A stretch of DNA of 49,335 nt from Candidatus Melainabacteria bacterium RIFCSPHIGHO2_02_FULL_34_12 (GCA_001784555.1 MFRM01000012.1:53000-102334); one strand, 5' to 3'. Shown: positions 1 through 8,126, counted from the stretch's first letter. Notes: generated by a model not told the origin, from the letters alone. Numbers and translations: made by a program.

Positions 1-703
1 AAAACAATGGTGACAAGGTTTTCAATGATTTTATATAAAGTGCACCAATACCTTTTGGACCATAGATTTTATGCCCTGACATTGACATAAAATCTATATT
101 TACATCCTGCACATTAATTGGAATTTTGCAAAATGACTGGACAGCATCAGTGTGAAATAAAACATTATTTTTTTTGCAGATTTCAGATATTGATTTTAAA
201 TTTTGAATAGTTCCTATTTCATTGTTTGCATGGATAATGGAGACAAGACTTGTAGAAGATGAAATGCAGGAATTTAATTCATCTGTATTTATAAAGCCTT
301 CTTTATCAGCATCCAACCAAGTAATTTCCCATCCTCTTTTTTCAAGATATTCAAGAGGTTCTTTTACCGAAGGGTGTTCAATTTTTGTGCTTATAATATG
401 TTTTTCTTTTTTCTGCAAGTGCCCTTCATTAAACAATCTTTCTATTCCCTGTAAAACAAGATTGTTTGATTCAGTGCCACCGCTTGTAAAAATTATTTGT
501 TCTTCATTGGCATTTATAACAGAGGCTATGTCTCTTCTTGATTCATCCAGCCGGCATTTTGCTTTCCTGCCAAAAGAATGAATGGATGAGGGATTACCAA
601 AATCCTCTTGATAAATTTCATTCATTATTTCAATTACTTCAGCTCTGACTTTTGTCGTAGCACTGTGATCTGCATAAATTAATTTTTGGTTCTTACTGTA
701 CAT
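1..703 (-). CDS. iscS: Cysteine desulfurase (NifS/IscS family), C-terminus outside window
   Basis: PLP enzyme that takes sulfur from cysteine for Fe-S cluster, thiamine and tRNA thiolation. I translated 234 residues from ATG 703 on the minus strand. They show the early YADHSATT motif, TSGGTESNN (about residues 73-81), IIHANNEIG, the PLP-contacting HTDAVQ (184-189) and SGHKIYGPKG with the Schiff-base lysine at about 212. The loop with the catalytic cysteine lies past the left edge. The start overlaps the end of the upstream Rrf2 gene by 11 bp, so the two are co-transcribed and probably translationally coupled. Family assignment is firm; NifS versus IscS subtype is not decided. Confidence 0.92.
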   Translation of the reverse strand, partial: MYSKNQKLIYADHSATTKVRAEVIEIMNEIYQEDFGNPSSIHSFGRKAKCRLDESRRDIASVINANEEQIIFTSGGTESNNLVLQGIERLFNEGHLQKKEKHIISTKIEHPSVKEPLEYLEKRGWEITWLDADKEGFINTDELNSCISSSTSLVSIIHANNEIGTIQNLKSISEICKKNNVLFHTDAVQSFCKIPINVQDVNIDFMSMSGHKIYGPKGIGALYIKSLKTLSPLF

Positions 704-1124
704 ATGCTTGGTTATCCTTTGAGGCTTTATAACTAATAGAATCATAATAAAGATCCTCAAGAGTGATAGATTTTAACATTGAATATATGCTTCTGTTAAG
801 TTTTTGCCATAACTGAAGGGTAACTTCAAAATTATTTTCAGTATTTGGAGTAACGTTAATAGGACCTTCTACAGCCTGAATTATATCTGCAAGTGAAATT
901 TGTTTCTTGTCTTTAGACAATACATACCCGCCTGTCGGTCCACGACTGCTTTTCACAAGCCCTGCCCTTCTTAACTTTATTGCTATTTGTTCAAGAAAAG
1001 GAAGAGGAATATTTTGATTGCTTGCAATCTCTCTAAGTGATATTGGTTCTTTGGATTTTGAATTATGAATGGCAATATCAATCATTGCCTGAATTGCATA
1101 CTGACCCTTTGTGGTTAATTTCAT
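693..1124 (-). CDS. Rrf2-family transcriptional regulator without cluster cysteines
   Basis: 143 aa, the usual Rrf2 length. The N-terminal winged helix is clear (MKLTTKGQYAIQAMIDIA, then PISLREIA, PLPFLEQIAIKLRRAGLV, SRGPTGGYVL). IscR carries three cysteines around residues 92-104 that hold a [2Fe-2S] cluster; here the same stretch reads EGPINVTPNTENNFEV and the whole protein has no cysteine. It therefore resembles the cluster-free CymR type. It sits directly upstream of, and overlaps, a cysteine desulfurase, and follows fliR by 27 bp. I infer control of sulfur or Fe-S metabolism; the signal it senses is unknown. Confidence 0.88.
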   Translation of the reverse strand: MKLTTKGQYAIQAMIDIAIHNSKSKEPISLREIASNQNIPLPFLEQIAIKLRRAGLVKSSRGPTGGYVLSKDKKQISLADIIQAVEGPINVTPNTENNFEVTLQLWQKLNRSIYSMLKSITLEDLYYDSISYKASKDNQAYVQ

Positions 1125-1151
1125 AGTATTTATAATATAACAGAAAAAAAA

Positions 1152-1925
1152 TCAATACAGAAATCTGTTCGGATTATCTAATAATTTACCAAGAATCTGC
1201 AAAATATAAGGCAAAAGCACAAACACAAGAATTATTCCTACTGCAGGTTTTATTGAAAAGCTAATTTGAAAAGCATTTATCTGAGGTGCAGCACGTGACA
1301 TAATACCAAGAATTAAATCGATTACAAGAATAATCATAATAATTGGAGAAACAATAATAAAACCAATTGATATTACATCCGCAGTTGCTGAGAGAATTTT
1401 ATTAAAATTTAAATTAATTTCATTAACTACTACCGGGAAAGTATTGTAAGCCTTGCTGAAACCTTCAATTACTTTTTCCATTCCTCCTATTGAAATAAAT
1501 AGAGTCAATGAAACAAGATCAAACAGCCTTCCTATAATGGTTGACTGTGTTTGAGTACCAGGATCAAAAAGTGTTGCAGCATTAAGTCCCATCTGCATAT
1601 CCAGCATTTCACCTGCCACCCTGCCTATTTCAATTACAAGGCTTGTCATCCAGCCAATCAAGAGTCCTACAAAAACATTCATAACTATCTGCTGAATAAA
1701 ATAATAATTTTTAGGATATACAGCAGGAGGTTCAATATTCGGCATAAGAAGTAAGGTTAGTAATATTGCAAAGCTTACTTTTACCATTGCTGGAACAGTT
1801 TTATGACCAATAAGCGGGGCAGTACTTGCAAATGCAATTGAACGGGAAAAAACAAGAAGAGCAATAATCCATATGCCGCCAAGTTGCTCAAGTATTTTTG
1901 ATTGACTAAGCAAGATATCAAACAT
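1152..1925 (-). CDS. fliR: Flagellar export gate protein FliR
   Basis: Membrane component of the flagellar type III export gate, assembling with FliP and FliQ. The protein (about 257 aa) has the family's series of hydrophobic segments, the central LVIEIGRVAGEMLDMQMGLNAATLFDPG region and the later SRAAPQINAFQISFSIKPAVG motif typical of FliR/SctT. I prefer the ATG at 1925 because GAGGAA lies just upstream with good spacing; an in-frame ATG at 1937 would overlap fliQ by 11 bp. The gene is translationally coupled to fliQ. The same fold serves in non-flagellar type III systems, but FliJ and rod genes elsewhere in the window favour a flagellum. Confidence 0.93.
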   Translation of the reverse strand: MFDILLSQSKILEQLGGIWIIALLVFSRSIAFASTAPLIGHKTVPAMVKVSFAILLTLLLMPNIEPPAVYPKNYYFIQQIVMNVFVGLLIGWMTSLVIEIGRVAGEMLDMQMGLNAATLFDPGTQTQSTIIGRLFDLVSLTLFISIGGMEKVIEGFSKAYNTFPVVVNEINLNFNKILSATADVISIGFIIVSPIIMIILVIDLILGIMSRAAPQINAFQISFSIKPAVGIILVFVLLPYILQILGKLLDNPNRFLY

Positions 1926-1926
1926 T

Positions 1927-2652
1927 TTATTCCTCATTCAGCCAGGACGGTACATCAGAACTTTCATCTTTATTTTCTGAAAAATTATCCCTCTTTAAAA
2001 GTGGATCAATAGTGATTTCATCTTTAGAGTTTGTTGGTTTACCCGGCAAAAGGTTTAACTGCTCATTTTCAATGTCTCCTGTATGAGGAGAAATTGTTTT
2101 TGGTTCCTGGTAATCAGAAAGAGGAATTTCAGGGTTTTCTATTTTTATCTTAGGGGGTTCAGGAGGTTTTGGTGGAGCTAGTTTAGTTAATGACGGAGCT
2201 TTAGGCACTTCAGGAACTCCTAAAACAGGAGCACCAGGTGGCGCTCCTGTAGGTAATTTATCCTCAAGTTTTTCAGGCTCTATTACACGCATGGGTTGGT
2301 TTATAGGTTCAGCTTGTCTGCTTTTATTAAACCTTTCATCAAATTCAGCACCATTAAATGCACCGCTTGGAACAGCTTTTTGACCCTGCATACTAACAAA
2401 AGTAAATGCAGAGGAAAGTGTCCTTGCAGTATATTGATTTAAATACTGATACATCCAGAAACCTGCAAAAATAATAAGCCCAAAAACACCAATGATTTTT
2501 AGAGCAGATCCAATAGTTTGTTCCTGAACCTGAGTAGCAGCCTGAAGAACACCGACAATAAGTCCTATAAATGCTGCTGAAAGAACCAGTGGTCCTGAAA
2601 TAACTAGGATTACTATAATTCCATCTCTAACTGCCTGTGGCATCCAGTCCAT
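1927..2652 (-). CDS. fliQ: Flagellar export gate protein FliQ with a long proline-rich C-terminal tail
   Basis: Residues 1-88 are a complete FliQ: two hydrophobic helices (about 12-37 and 50-72) with the family motif AATQVQEQTIG between them. FliQ is normally about 90 aa; this one is 241 aa. The extra 150 residues are low complexity and proline rich, for example APPGAPVLGVPEVPKAPS and APPKPPEPPKIK, then acidic, ending in DVPSWLNEE. There is no stop codon or frameshift between the parts. A GGGTGAG ribosome site precedes the ATG by about 8 nt. Position between fliP and fliR confirms identity. The function of the tail is unknown. Confidence 0.93.
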   Translation of the reverse strand: MDWMPQAVRDGIIVILVISGPLVLSAAFIGLIVGVLQAATQVQEQTIGSALKIIGVFGLIIFAGFWMYQYLNQYTARTLSSAFTFVSMQGQKAVPSGAFNGAEFDERFNKSRQAEPINQPMRVIEPEKLEDKLPTGAPPGAPVLGVPEVPKAPSLTKLAPPKPPEPPKIKIENPEIPLSDYQEPKTISPHTGDIENEQLNLLPGKPTNSKDEITIDPLLKRDNFSENKDESSDVPSWLNEE

Positions 2653-2680
2653 TTCGTCGTCTCACCCTTTCGCCGGTTTG

Positions 2681-3331
2681 CTAGTTGAAGCTCTGTACCA
2701 GTCCTTTTATAATAAGTGTCCACCCGTCAACTGCCACAAAAATTAAAAGCTTAAACGGAAGTGAAACAATGGTCGGTGACAACATGATCATACCAAGCGC
2801 CAGTAAAATGTTTGCAATGATTAAATCAATTACAAGAAACGGAATAAAAATTAAAAATCCTATCTGAAACGAAGTACGAAGTTCACTTAGTAAAAATGCT
2901 GCAACAAGCTGCCTAAAACCTACATCTTCAGGACTTTCTGGATTTGGAGTGTTGCTTATGCGGTAAAAAAAAGCAAGATCTTTTATTTCTGTTTGCTTAA
3001 GCATAAATTTTTTCAAAGGTCCATATGCTTCACCCATTGCTACTGGAACAGCTATTCTCTGATTACTTAAAGGAATAATTGCTTTTTCATTTATCTCGCT
3101 AAGCGTTGGCCCCATTACATAGCCAGTAATTATTATTGCCATACCGATCAAAACAAGATTTGGAGGAACTTGCTGTGTACCAATAGATGTTCTTAAAAGA
3201 GAAAGAATAATTATTATTCTTAAAAATGGAGTCATGGTCACCACAATAAGAGGTAACATTGAGAGCAAAACCATTAAAACTACTATTTGCAGTGATGGCT
3301 CTAAATCCGGAAGTATATTTTCCCAGTTCAT
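2681..3331 (-). CDS. fliP: Flagellar export gate protein FliP
   Basis: Core membrane protein of the type III export gate. At 216 aa it is close to a mature FliP and has no separate cleavable signal peptide: the first hydrophobic helix starts near residue 14. Visible family motifs are TMTPFLRIIIILSLLRTSIGTQQVPPN near the N-terminus and the C-terminal FLIFIPFLVIDLIIANILLALGM and SPTIVSLPFKLLIFVAVDGW blocks (quoted in parts). It sits between a FliO-like gene (4 bp gap) and fliQ (28 bp gap), the canonical order fliO-P-Q-R. Confidence 0.95.
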   Translation of the reverse strand: MNWENILPDLEPSLQIVVLMVLLSMLPLIVVTMTPFLRIIIILSLLRTSIGTQQVPPNLVLIGMAIIITGYVMGPTLSEINEKAIIPLSNQRIAVPVAMGEAYGPLKKFMLKQTEIKDLAFFYRISNTPNPESPEDVGFRQLVAAFLLSELRTSFQIGFLIFIPFLVIDLIIANILLALGMIMLSPTIVSLPFKLLIFVAVDGWTLIIKGLVQSFN

Positions 3332-3335
3332 ATGC

Positions 3336-3599
3336 CTAAACCAATTTCATTCCTTTTTGAGATGAAAAAAGCTTCATCTTTTCACCTTGGGGTAAAAATA
3401 TTTCATAAAGACCGGAATCTTTTATTATTTTTTTTCTTTCTAAGACTCTGATTCCTTTTTTAGATTTTTTTTCATGCTCATAAATTAATTCAGGTATTGT
3501 GCTTATTTGTTCAAAAATCCAATAAGCAAAAAGCGAGGCAATACCTCCACCTGCAAAAATTACGGTGAGTTTAACAAGAGAAGCAAAGAATTCCTGCAT
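3336..3599 (-). CDS. fliO: FliO-like flagellar assembly protein
   Basis: 87 aa with one N-terminal membrane helix (about residues 8-30) followed by a basic cytoplasmic part. The stretch RVLERKKIIKDSGLYEIFLP matches the FliO pattern in which a short beta-rich domain follows the helix, and the position immediately before fliP (4 bp) is where FliO is expected. FliO is poorly conserved and this one is short, so the name rests partly on order. FliO helps assemble the FliP pentamer. Confidence 0.68.
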   Translation of the reverse strand: MQEFFASLVKLTVIFAGGGIASLFAYWIFEQISTIPELIYEHEKKSKKGIRVLERKKIIKDSGLYEIFLPQGEKMKLFSSQKGMKLV

Positions 3600-3605
3600 T
3601 TTTAC

Positions 3606-4817
3606 TTAGCTTTCATCTTCAAGACCTTTAAGCTCATCAGCAAAACTAGTAGATTGTTTTTTAGGATTTGATTTTGGTTGTTGCATTTGAGTTTCAGGGC
3701 TTAAAATATCATTTATCTCTACAGTCGAACCCTTTCCAAACTTTTTAGCCCCGATAAAAAGCTCAGTAATCCTCATGCCAAACTGATTACCTACAATAAC
3801 AAGTTCACCTTTAGCAATTGGTTTTCCCTGCGCCGTCAGAACCAGTTCTGAATCCAGAACAGTTCCAAGAGGCAAAACACCGCCTGCTTTTAAATCCAGT
3901 ACCTGTTTCAGAGGAATAAAAACTTTTTGAAACTCTGCAGAAAGTTCCAGAGGCAGGCTGGACAAAGGATCATCATCAATATTGTGTGTGCTTTTTACCA
4001 TTTCTTCGGCCAATTCCTCAATATTTTCAATATCTTTTAAAAAGATTGGATGGTCTTCTTCGGGTAAGACGATTGTTATCTCACCTAAGTGCCAAATTAA
4101 TTTACTAATATCACTTTCTTCAAATACTATAAGATCTCCATGTTCAAATGACTTTATTTCAGTAATTGACAGCCTTGTTGTACCGACTTTTAAGTTAATT
4201 GGCACTTTTATACCGGTATTAGCAAGTTTGTTTAAATCAATACCTTCTTTAGCCTCAAGGGCCCCAGTAAGCTTGGGTTTTAAGCTTGCTGGTACTGCAT
4301 ATGCAATTCTTCCTATTTCCCCCTCGTCCGATTCAATTAACCAAACCATGTATATAAGATCTGCCAGATATGGATATTTGGGATCTACTTCCCATAAATC
4401 TTTTAACTTCGTTTCAATGTTAGATAAAAAACCTTGTAATAAATTCAACTCGAGCTGATTGATGTTTTTAATGTTAAACGGTTGATTAACTGGAGAAACT
4501 CCAAAAGCATTATTTAATAAATATTCTGTTAGTCTTGCATCAATTCTTATCTGTCCATTCTGATTGTTATATTGCCATGATGCACCAATTCCAATCCAAT
4601 TGTTTAAATCAAGATCAAGTAAAATTGCAACAAGTTTAGTCCTTACATTTAATGTAAAAAAATTTAAAACAGTGTCTCGTAAATCAATTTTTTGTTGTGA
4701 CCACAATAATAAGTTATTCATGAGAGGCTCATTTAATAACTGAAATGAATCCGGTTTAGCTGGATTCATTCCGATTTGCCTGATTAATTCAATATTTTTC
4801 TTAGCTGTCATAATCAA
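3606..4817 (-). CDS. Flagellar switch/C-ring protein with two SpoA domains (FliM/FliN/SctQ-like)
   Basis: 403 aa. Two SpoA (surface presentation of antigens) domains are visible: one around residues 205-262 (GIKVPINLKVGTTRLSI, then HGDLIVFEE) and a C-terminal one around 300-380 (VFIPLKQVLDLKAGGVLPLG, then KGELVIVGNQFGMRITEL). The N-terminal 200 residues do not show the CheY-binding peptide of FliM. Tandem SpoA domains are typical of SctQ of injectisomes; FliM and FliN normally have one each. A TTG at 4817 has an AAGG site 7 nt upstream; an ATG at 4811 is the alternative start. It is the first gene of the fliO-P-Q-R run. Confidence 0.75.
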   Translation of the reverse strand: MIMTAKKNIELIRQIGMNPAKPDSFQLLNEPLMNNLLLWSQQKIDLRDTVLNFFTLNVRTKLVAILLDLDLNNWIGIGASWQYNNQNGQIRIDARLTEYLLNNAFGVSPVNQPFNIKNINQLELNLLQGFLSNIETKLKDLWEVDPKYPYLADLIYMVWLIESDEGEIGRIAYAVPASLKPKLTGALEAKEGIDLNKLANTGIKVPINLKVGTTRLSITEIKSFEHGDLIVFEESDISKLIWHLGEITIVLPEEDHPIFLKDIENIEELAEEMVKSTHNIDDDPLSSLPLELSAEFQKVFIPLKQVLDLKAGGVLPLGTVLDSELVLTAQGKPIAKGELVIVGNQFGMRITELFIGAKKFGKGSTVEINDILSPETQMQQPKSNPKKQSTSFADELKGLEDES

Positions 4818-4942
4818 AATTCTGCCTTAACAAAAAGGCTAGATTCTACTCTTAAGTGTATTATTCCCAGCAATTCAGGGAATTCCCCTTAAACAGCCAT
4901 TCCTAAGATTAAGCTAAAAAACCATGCTATCTACTAAAGTGA

Positions 4943-5023
4943 GGTTTGATCCAATTTAATTGGTCAAACCGAACGGTCTATGCAAAGGTGGCTCTGAGGA
5001 GCAACGTCACCGCAAGAGCCACC
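4943..5023 (+). ncRNA. Candidate structured RNA leader, copy A of 28-nt hairpin family
   Basis: A 28-nt hairpin (4943-4970; GGTTTGA pairs with TCAAACC, inner CCAAT with ATTGG) is followed by the ten-mer CTATGCAAAG (4978-4987) and a second hairpin (GGTGGCTCT 4987-4995 with AGAGCCACC 5015-5023). Copy B before cobT has the same order of parts. It lies 70 nt upstream of the first prohibitin-like gene. Structure is seen directly; that it is transcribed as a regulatory RNA is inference. Confidence 0.4.
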
Positions 5024-5093
5024 TGATAATATAAACATTATCTGTAAGTCATGTTTTTAGTTAGGAATAATTATGTTATTTTGAAGAATTACT

Positions 5094-5981
5094 ATGCCAG
5101 ATATTCAAGCACCTGATTTTTTTACACCAAAACAAAGTAAAAAATTTAATGATTTAGAAGAACTTATTAATGTCATTAAAAAATTCTGGGGATATTTACT
5201 TGTTTTTATTATTTTTATTTTTTTTATTTCAGGCTCAATTGTAAAAGTCGATGCTGGTGAAAGAGCAGTCATATTTAACATTTTTGGCGGTGTAGAAAAA
5301 AGAATTTTAAACGAAGGTATTCATGTGATTTTTCCTGTGGTACAAAGAGCTACGGTTTATGACGTGCAACAATCCACATACAGCTTCACGGGTGAAGAGC
5401 AGGGCAAGCAAGGTCAAGTACTTGGAAATGAAATTCATTCTTTAACTTCTGATGGTCAGAAAGTAGACGTAGAAATTTCTATCAGAGTAAAACCTCAACC
5501 TTCTGAGCTGTGGAAATTACATAAATATATCGGACCAAATTATGTTTTAAAAGTAATAGTCCCAAAAACCCGTGCAGTGTTAAGAGAAGTCCTTGCCCTG
5601 TATCCGGTTGAAGATGTATACAGTGTAAACAGGCAGGAAATTCAAAATAAAATACAGGAAAATTTAACAATGGATCTGGCAAAAAAATATTTTGTAGATG
5701 TAGAGGAAATTCTAATAAGAAATGTGAGATTTTCTAAGGAATTTCAGGATGCAATAGACAGAAAGCAACAATCATTTCAGGAATATTTAAAAATGGAATA
5801 TGTGCTTGCTTCTGAAAGAGCAAAACGAGATGCAAAAATTTTGCAGGCTGAAGGTGAAGCACAGGCAATTAATCTGCGTGTAAATGCTCTTAGGGCAAAT
5901 CCAAGTTTTGTTAAATACAGACGTGCTCAGGTTTTTGGTAAAAGAGCAAAACTAATTTTTTCTGAAAACTTAAATGACTAA
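5094..5981 (+). CDS. Prohibitin/stomatin (PHB-domain) membrane protein 1
   Basis: 295 aa. A cytoplasmic N-terminus of about 30 residues precedes one membrane helix (about 33-52), then a PHB domain beginning IVKVDAGERAVIFNIFGGVEKRILNEG (quoted in two parts in the family pattern) and ending near residue 200, then a charged coiled-coil with AERAKRDAKILQAEGEAQA-type SPFH sequence (ASERAKRDAKILQAEGEAQA). Prohibitin-like proteins form large membrane rings linked to lipid domains and FtsH-type proteolysis. A close paralogue follows after 17 bp; the pair recalls prohibitin 1/2 or HflK/HflC. Preceded by the structured element at 4943-5023. Confidence 0.88.
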   Translation: MPDIQAPDFFTPKQSKKFNDLEELINVIKKFWGYLLVFIIFIFFISGSIVKVDAGERAVIFNIFGGVEKRILNEGIHVIFPVVQRATVYDVQQSTYSFTGEEQGKQGQVLGNEIHSLTSDGQKVDVEISIRVKPQPSELWKLHKYIGPNYVLKVIVPKTRAVLREVLALYPVEDVYSVNRQEIQNKIQENLTMDLAKKYFVDVEEILIRNVRFSKEFQDAIDRKQQSFQEYLKMEYVLASERAKRDAKILQAEGEAQAINLRVNALRANPSFVKYRRAQVFGKRAKLIFSENLND

Positions 5982-5998
5982 TAAGGGGTAGACAAAGA

Positions 5999-6871
5999 AT
6001 GAAAAACGAAAATTTAATTGCAATGGGACTGGCGGTTTTAATTTCTATGTTTTTTATTCTTAGTGGTTCTCTGGTAAAAATTATCCCGGCAGGTCATGTA
6101 GGCGTTGTGTTTAATTTATTTGGCGGGGTTGAAAAAAGAGTACTAAATGAAGGAATTAACTTTGTAATTCCAATCGTCGAATCTATAACCACGTATGATG
6201 CCAGAAAATTACCTTTTAATTTTACTGATAACTATGAATACGGGAATGTAGGACAAAGCATTAAATGTCAGACAAACGACGGACAGCAAGTAGACATTGA
6301 TGTTTCAGTTATTACCCATCTGGATAAAAACAAAACCTGGAAATTGCACCAGGATCTTGGAAGAGATTATGCCCAAAAATTAATTGTCCCGCAAACAAGA
6401 AGTATCCTAAGAAATACAGTTGCAAAATATCCCATAGATACCGTTTATACAACCAGCAGAAAAGGGCTGGCTCTTGATGCAGTAATGTCTCTTAGAAAAT
6501 CATTTATTAAGAGTGGATTGGTCCTGGATGAATTTTTAATTCGCGGAATTGGTTTCTCTCCAGCTTTTGCAGAAGCTGTGGAAAGAAAACAAATAGCACT
6601 CCAAGAATCCCAAAGACAAAACTGGATTAAAAAAACTGCAGAGCGTGAAAAGGAAAGAAGAATCATAGAAGGTGAAGGAGACGCAAAAGCTCTGGCAGTT
6701 AAAGGACAGGCTCTTCAGCTGGATCCTAGAATTGCAGAGCTGGAATTCCTGGAGCAGCTGGATCAAAGAGGAGCTGATATTCCGGTTATTACAGGCACTA
6801 AGAATGCGATCTTATCTATAGGAGACTTATTTAAAGAATCCTTGAATCAGCAAACTATTAAAAAAGAATAA
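5999..6871 (+). CDS. Prohibitin/stomatin (PHB-domain) membrane protein 2
   Basis: 290 aa, paralogue of the preceding gene and almost certainly in one operon with it (17 bp gap containing AAGGGG). A single N-terminal membrane helix (about 7-27) is followed by the PHB domain (PAGHVGVVFNLFGGVEKRVL) and an SPFH-type coiled coil (REKERRIIEGEGDAKALAVK). It lacks the cytoplasmic N-terminal extension of its partner, so the two differ mainly ahead of the membrane helix. They probably form a hetero-oligomer at the inner membrane. Confidence 0.88.
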   Translation: MKNENLIAMGLAVLISMFFILSGSLVKIIPAGHVGVVFNLFGGVEKRVLNEGINFVIPIVESITTYDARKLPFNFTDNYEYGNVGQSIKCQTNDGQQVDIDVSVITHLDKNKTWKLHQDLGRDYAQKLIVPQTRSILRNTVAKYPIDTVYTTSRKGLALDAVMSLRKSFIKSGLVLDEFLIRGIGFSPAFAEAVERKQIALQESQRQNWIKKTAEREKERRIIEGEGDAKALAVKGQALQLDPRIAELEFLEQLDQRGADIPVITGTKNAILSIGDLFKESLNQQTIKKE

Positions 6872-6951
6872 AGAAATTTACAGAGAATAAAGATCGCATT
6901 TACCATTACAAAGAGAAGGAATAAAAATATTATAGCAATTATAGGATTCAT
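6847..6951 (-). CDS. Possible 34-residue hydrophobic peptide
   Basis: A short minus-strand frame, ATG 6951 to TGA 6847, encodes MNPIIAIIFLFLLFVMVNAI followed by FILCKFLYSFLIVC, a near-continuous membrane helix. A TATAAC box lies about 7 nt before the ATG, the spacing seen for other genes here. It overlaps the 3' end of the prohibitin-like gene by 25 bp on the opposite strand. It may be chance, since AT-rich DNA often reads as hydrophobic; conservation would decide. Confidence 0.3.
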   Translation of the reverse strand: MNPIIAIIFLFLLFVMVNAIFILCKFLYSFLIVC

Positions 6952-6968
6952 CCCCAAGTTATAAAAGA

Positions 6969-7028
6969 CTCGGTGAATCCGATAAAACGGAGAGAATCGA
7001 CCGAGAGAAGCTCCAGCTTGTCTGGAGC
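6969..7028 (+). promoter_or_regulatory. Structured element directly before hisZ
   Basis: Nested inverted repeats: CTCGGT (6969-6974) with ACCGAG (7000-7005) enclose TCCG/CGGA, followed by GCTCCAG, loop CTTGT, CTGGAGC (7010-7028). TATATAAA then precedes the hisZ ATG by a few bases. The element at 15126-15201 (read on the minus strand) also has AATCCGAT and a hairpin with a CTTGT loop followed by TATATAAA, so both seem to be copies of one mobile or dispersed unit. Confidence 0.45.
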
Positions 7029-7040
7029 TATATAAATAAA

Positions 7041-8126
7041 ATGAAAAAAACATTTTTAAGAAATCCAAAAGGGTCAAGAGATTGGTTACCTGACGAGGTA
7101 ATTAAGCAAGAATTTGTCCGTAAGTCCCTAGAAAAAGTTTTTGAGCTCTGGGGCTATCAGCCAATTCAGACCCCAATTTTAATAAACTGGGACATACTAA
7201 ACCAAGGAAGCAATAAACTTTCTGATATTGCATTTAAATTAATTGGGCAACAGGGTGATTTACTGGCATTAAGAGCAGATCTAACAACACCTATTGCCAG
7301 AGTCACTGCTGAAAGGCTTCAGGGAGAAAGACTACCGCTAAGGTTTTATTATGTCGGCAAGGTTTTTAGATACCATGCGCGTAAAACTACAAATGAAAGA
7401 GAACTTTATCAGATAGGAATTGAGTTAATAGGAGCAAAAGAAGGACTTGCAGATCTGGAATGCCTGAAAATATTGCTCGATGGCATAGATAAGCTTGGCT
7501 TAAAAAAGTATCTGATTTTAATTAATCACACTTTACTATGGTCTGAACTTTTTAAGTATTTCGGTGACATTGCAAAAAATCTATATAATGCTTTAAAGGA
7601 AAAAGATCTGATTTCATTCCATACACAATTAAACAAATCAAGACTCTCAAAAAGCGAAAAAGAGTTCTGGAATAAATTAATTCAAATCAGAGGAAATAAA
7701 TCTTCTGTAAAAGAATTAAAAGAACTGAACAAAAAAGTTAAAAAACTTAAATTACAAAAATTAATTGCTTATTTCGAGGAATTGCTTAATGTGTTAGATG
7801 AAAATGTCGAGATTGATTTAAGTCTGACAAATGATATTGATTACTATACAGGGATTTATTTTGAAGTTATAACTCCTTCAATAGGCAGAAGCATAGGTTC
7901 AGGCGGAAGATATGATCAGCTTATAAAGAAATTTGGTTTTGATACCCCTGCAGTTGGTTTTTCATTATGCCTGGAGGATCTGTTGCTTGTATTAGAAAAA
8001 GAAAATAAAAGTTTTCCTAAATATACAATTCCAAAATTAATTAAAGGCAAACAAAAATTAAAATCAACCCTGGACTTGATTAACAAAATGCACAAAAAAA
8101 ACAAGCATGCTGCTTTAAACTTATGA
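7041..8126 (+). CDS. hisZ: ATP phosphoribosyltransferase regulatory subunit HisZ
   Basis: 361 aa histidyl-tRNA synthetase-like protein without the anticodon-binding domain. Class II motifs are visible: FLRNPKGSRDWLPDEV, then ALRADLTTPIARV (motif 2 region with KVFRYHARKTTNERELYQIGIELIG in parts) and SIGSGGRYDQLIKKFG. HisZ activates the short form of HisG, which follows with a 4-bp ATGA overlap, and that pairing settles HisZ against HisS. The region around residues 180-240 is lysine rich and degenerate compared with HisS. No Shine-Dalgarno site; a TATATAAA box lies just before the ATG. Confidence 0.92.
   Translation: MKKTFLRNPKGSRDWLPDEVIKQEFVRKSLEKVFELWGYQPIQTPILINWDILNQGSNKLSDIAFKLIGQQGDLLALRADLTTPIARVTAERLQGERLPLRFYYVGKVFRYHARKTTNERELYQIGIELIGAKEGLADLECLKILLDGIDKLGLKKYLILINHTLLWSELFKYFGDIAKNLYNALKEKDLISFHTQLNKSRLSKSEKEFWNKLIQIRGNKSSVKELKELNKKVKKLKLQKLIAYFEELLNVLDENVEIDLSLTNDIDYYTGIYFEVITPSIGRSIGSGGRYDQLIKKFGFDTPAVGFSLCLEDLLLVLEKENKSFPKYTIPKLIKGKQKLKSTLDLINKMHKKNKHAALNL

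Noticed and set aside
222-581. Plus-strand frame of 119 codons
   Set aside because: Antisense shadow of the cysteine desulfurase, which has full family motifs on the minus strand.
1-4817. Non-flagellar type III secretion operon
   Set aside because: The export genes and tandem SpoA protein would allow it, but FliO, FliJ, a FliK-like gene and an axial rod/hook protein favour a flagellum.
4943-5023. c-di-GMP-I (GEMM) riboswitch
   Set aside because: GGTCAAACC, a small hairpin and TATGCAAAG look similar to GEMM, but the closing strand lies on the 5' side and the conserved CCGG-TCTAA loop and receptor are missing.
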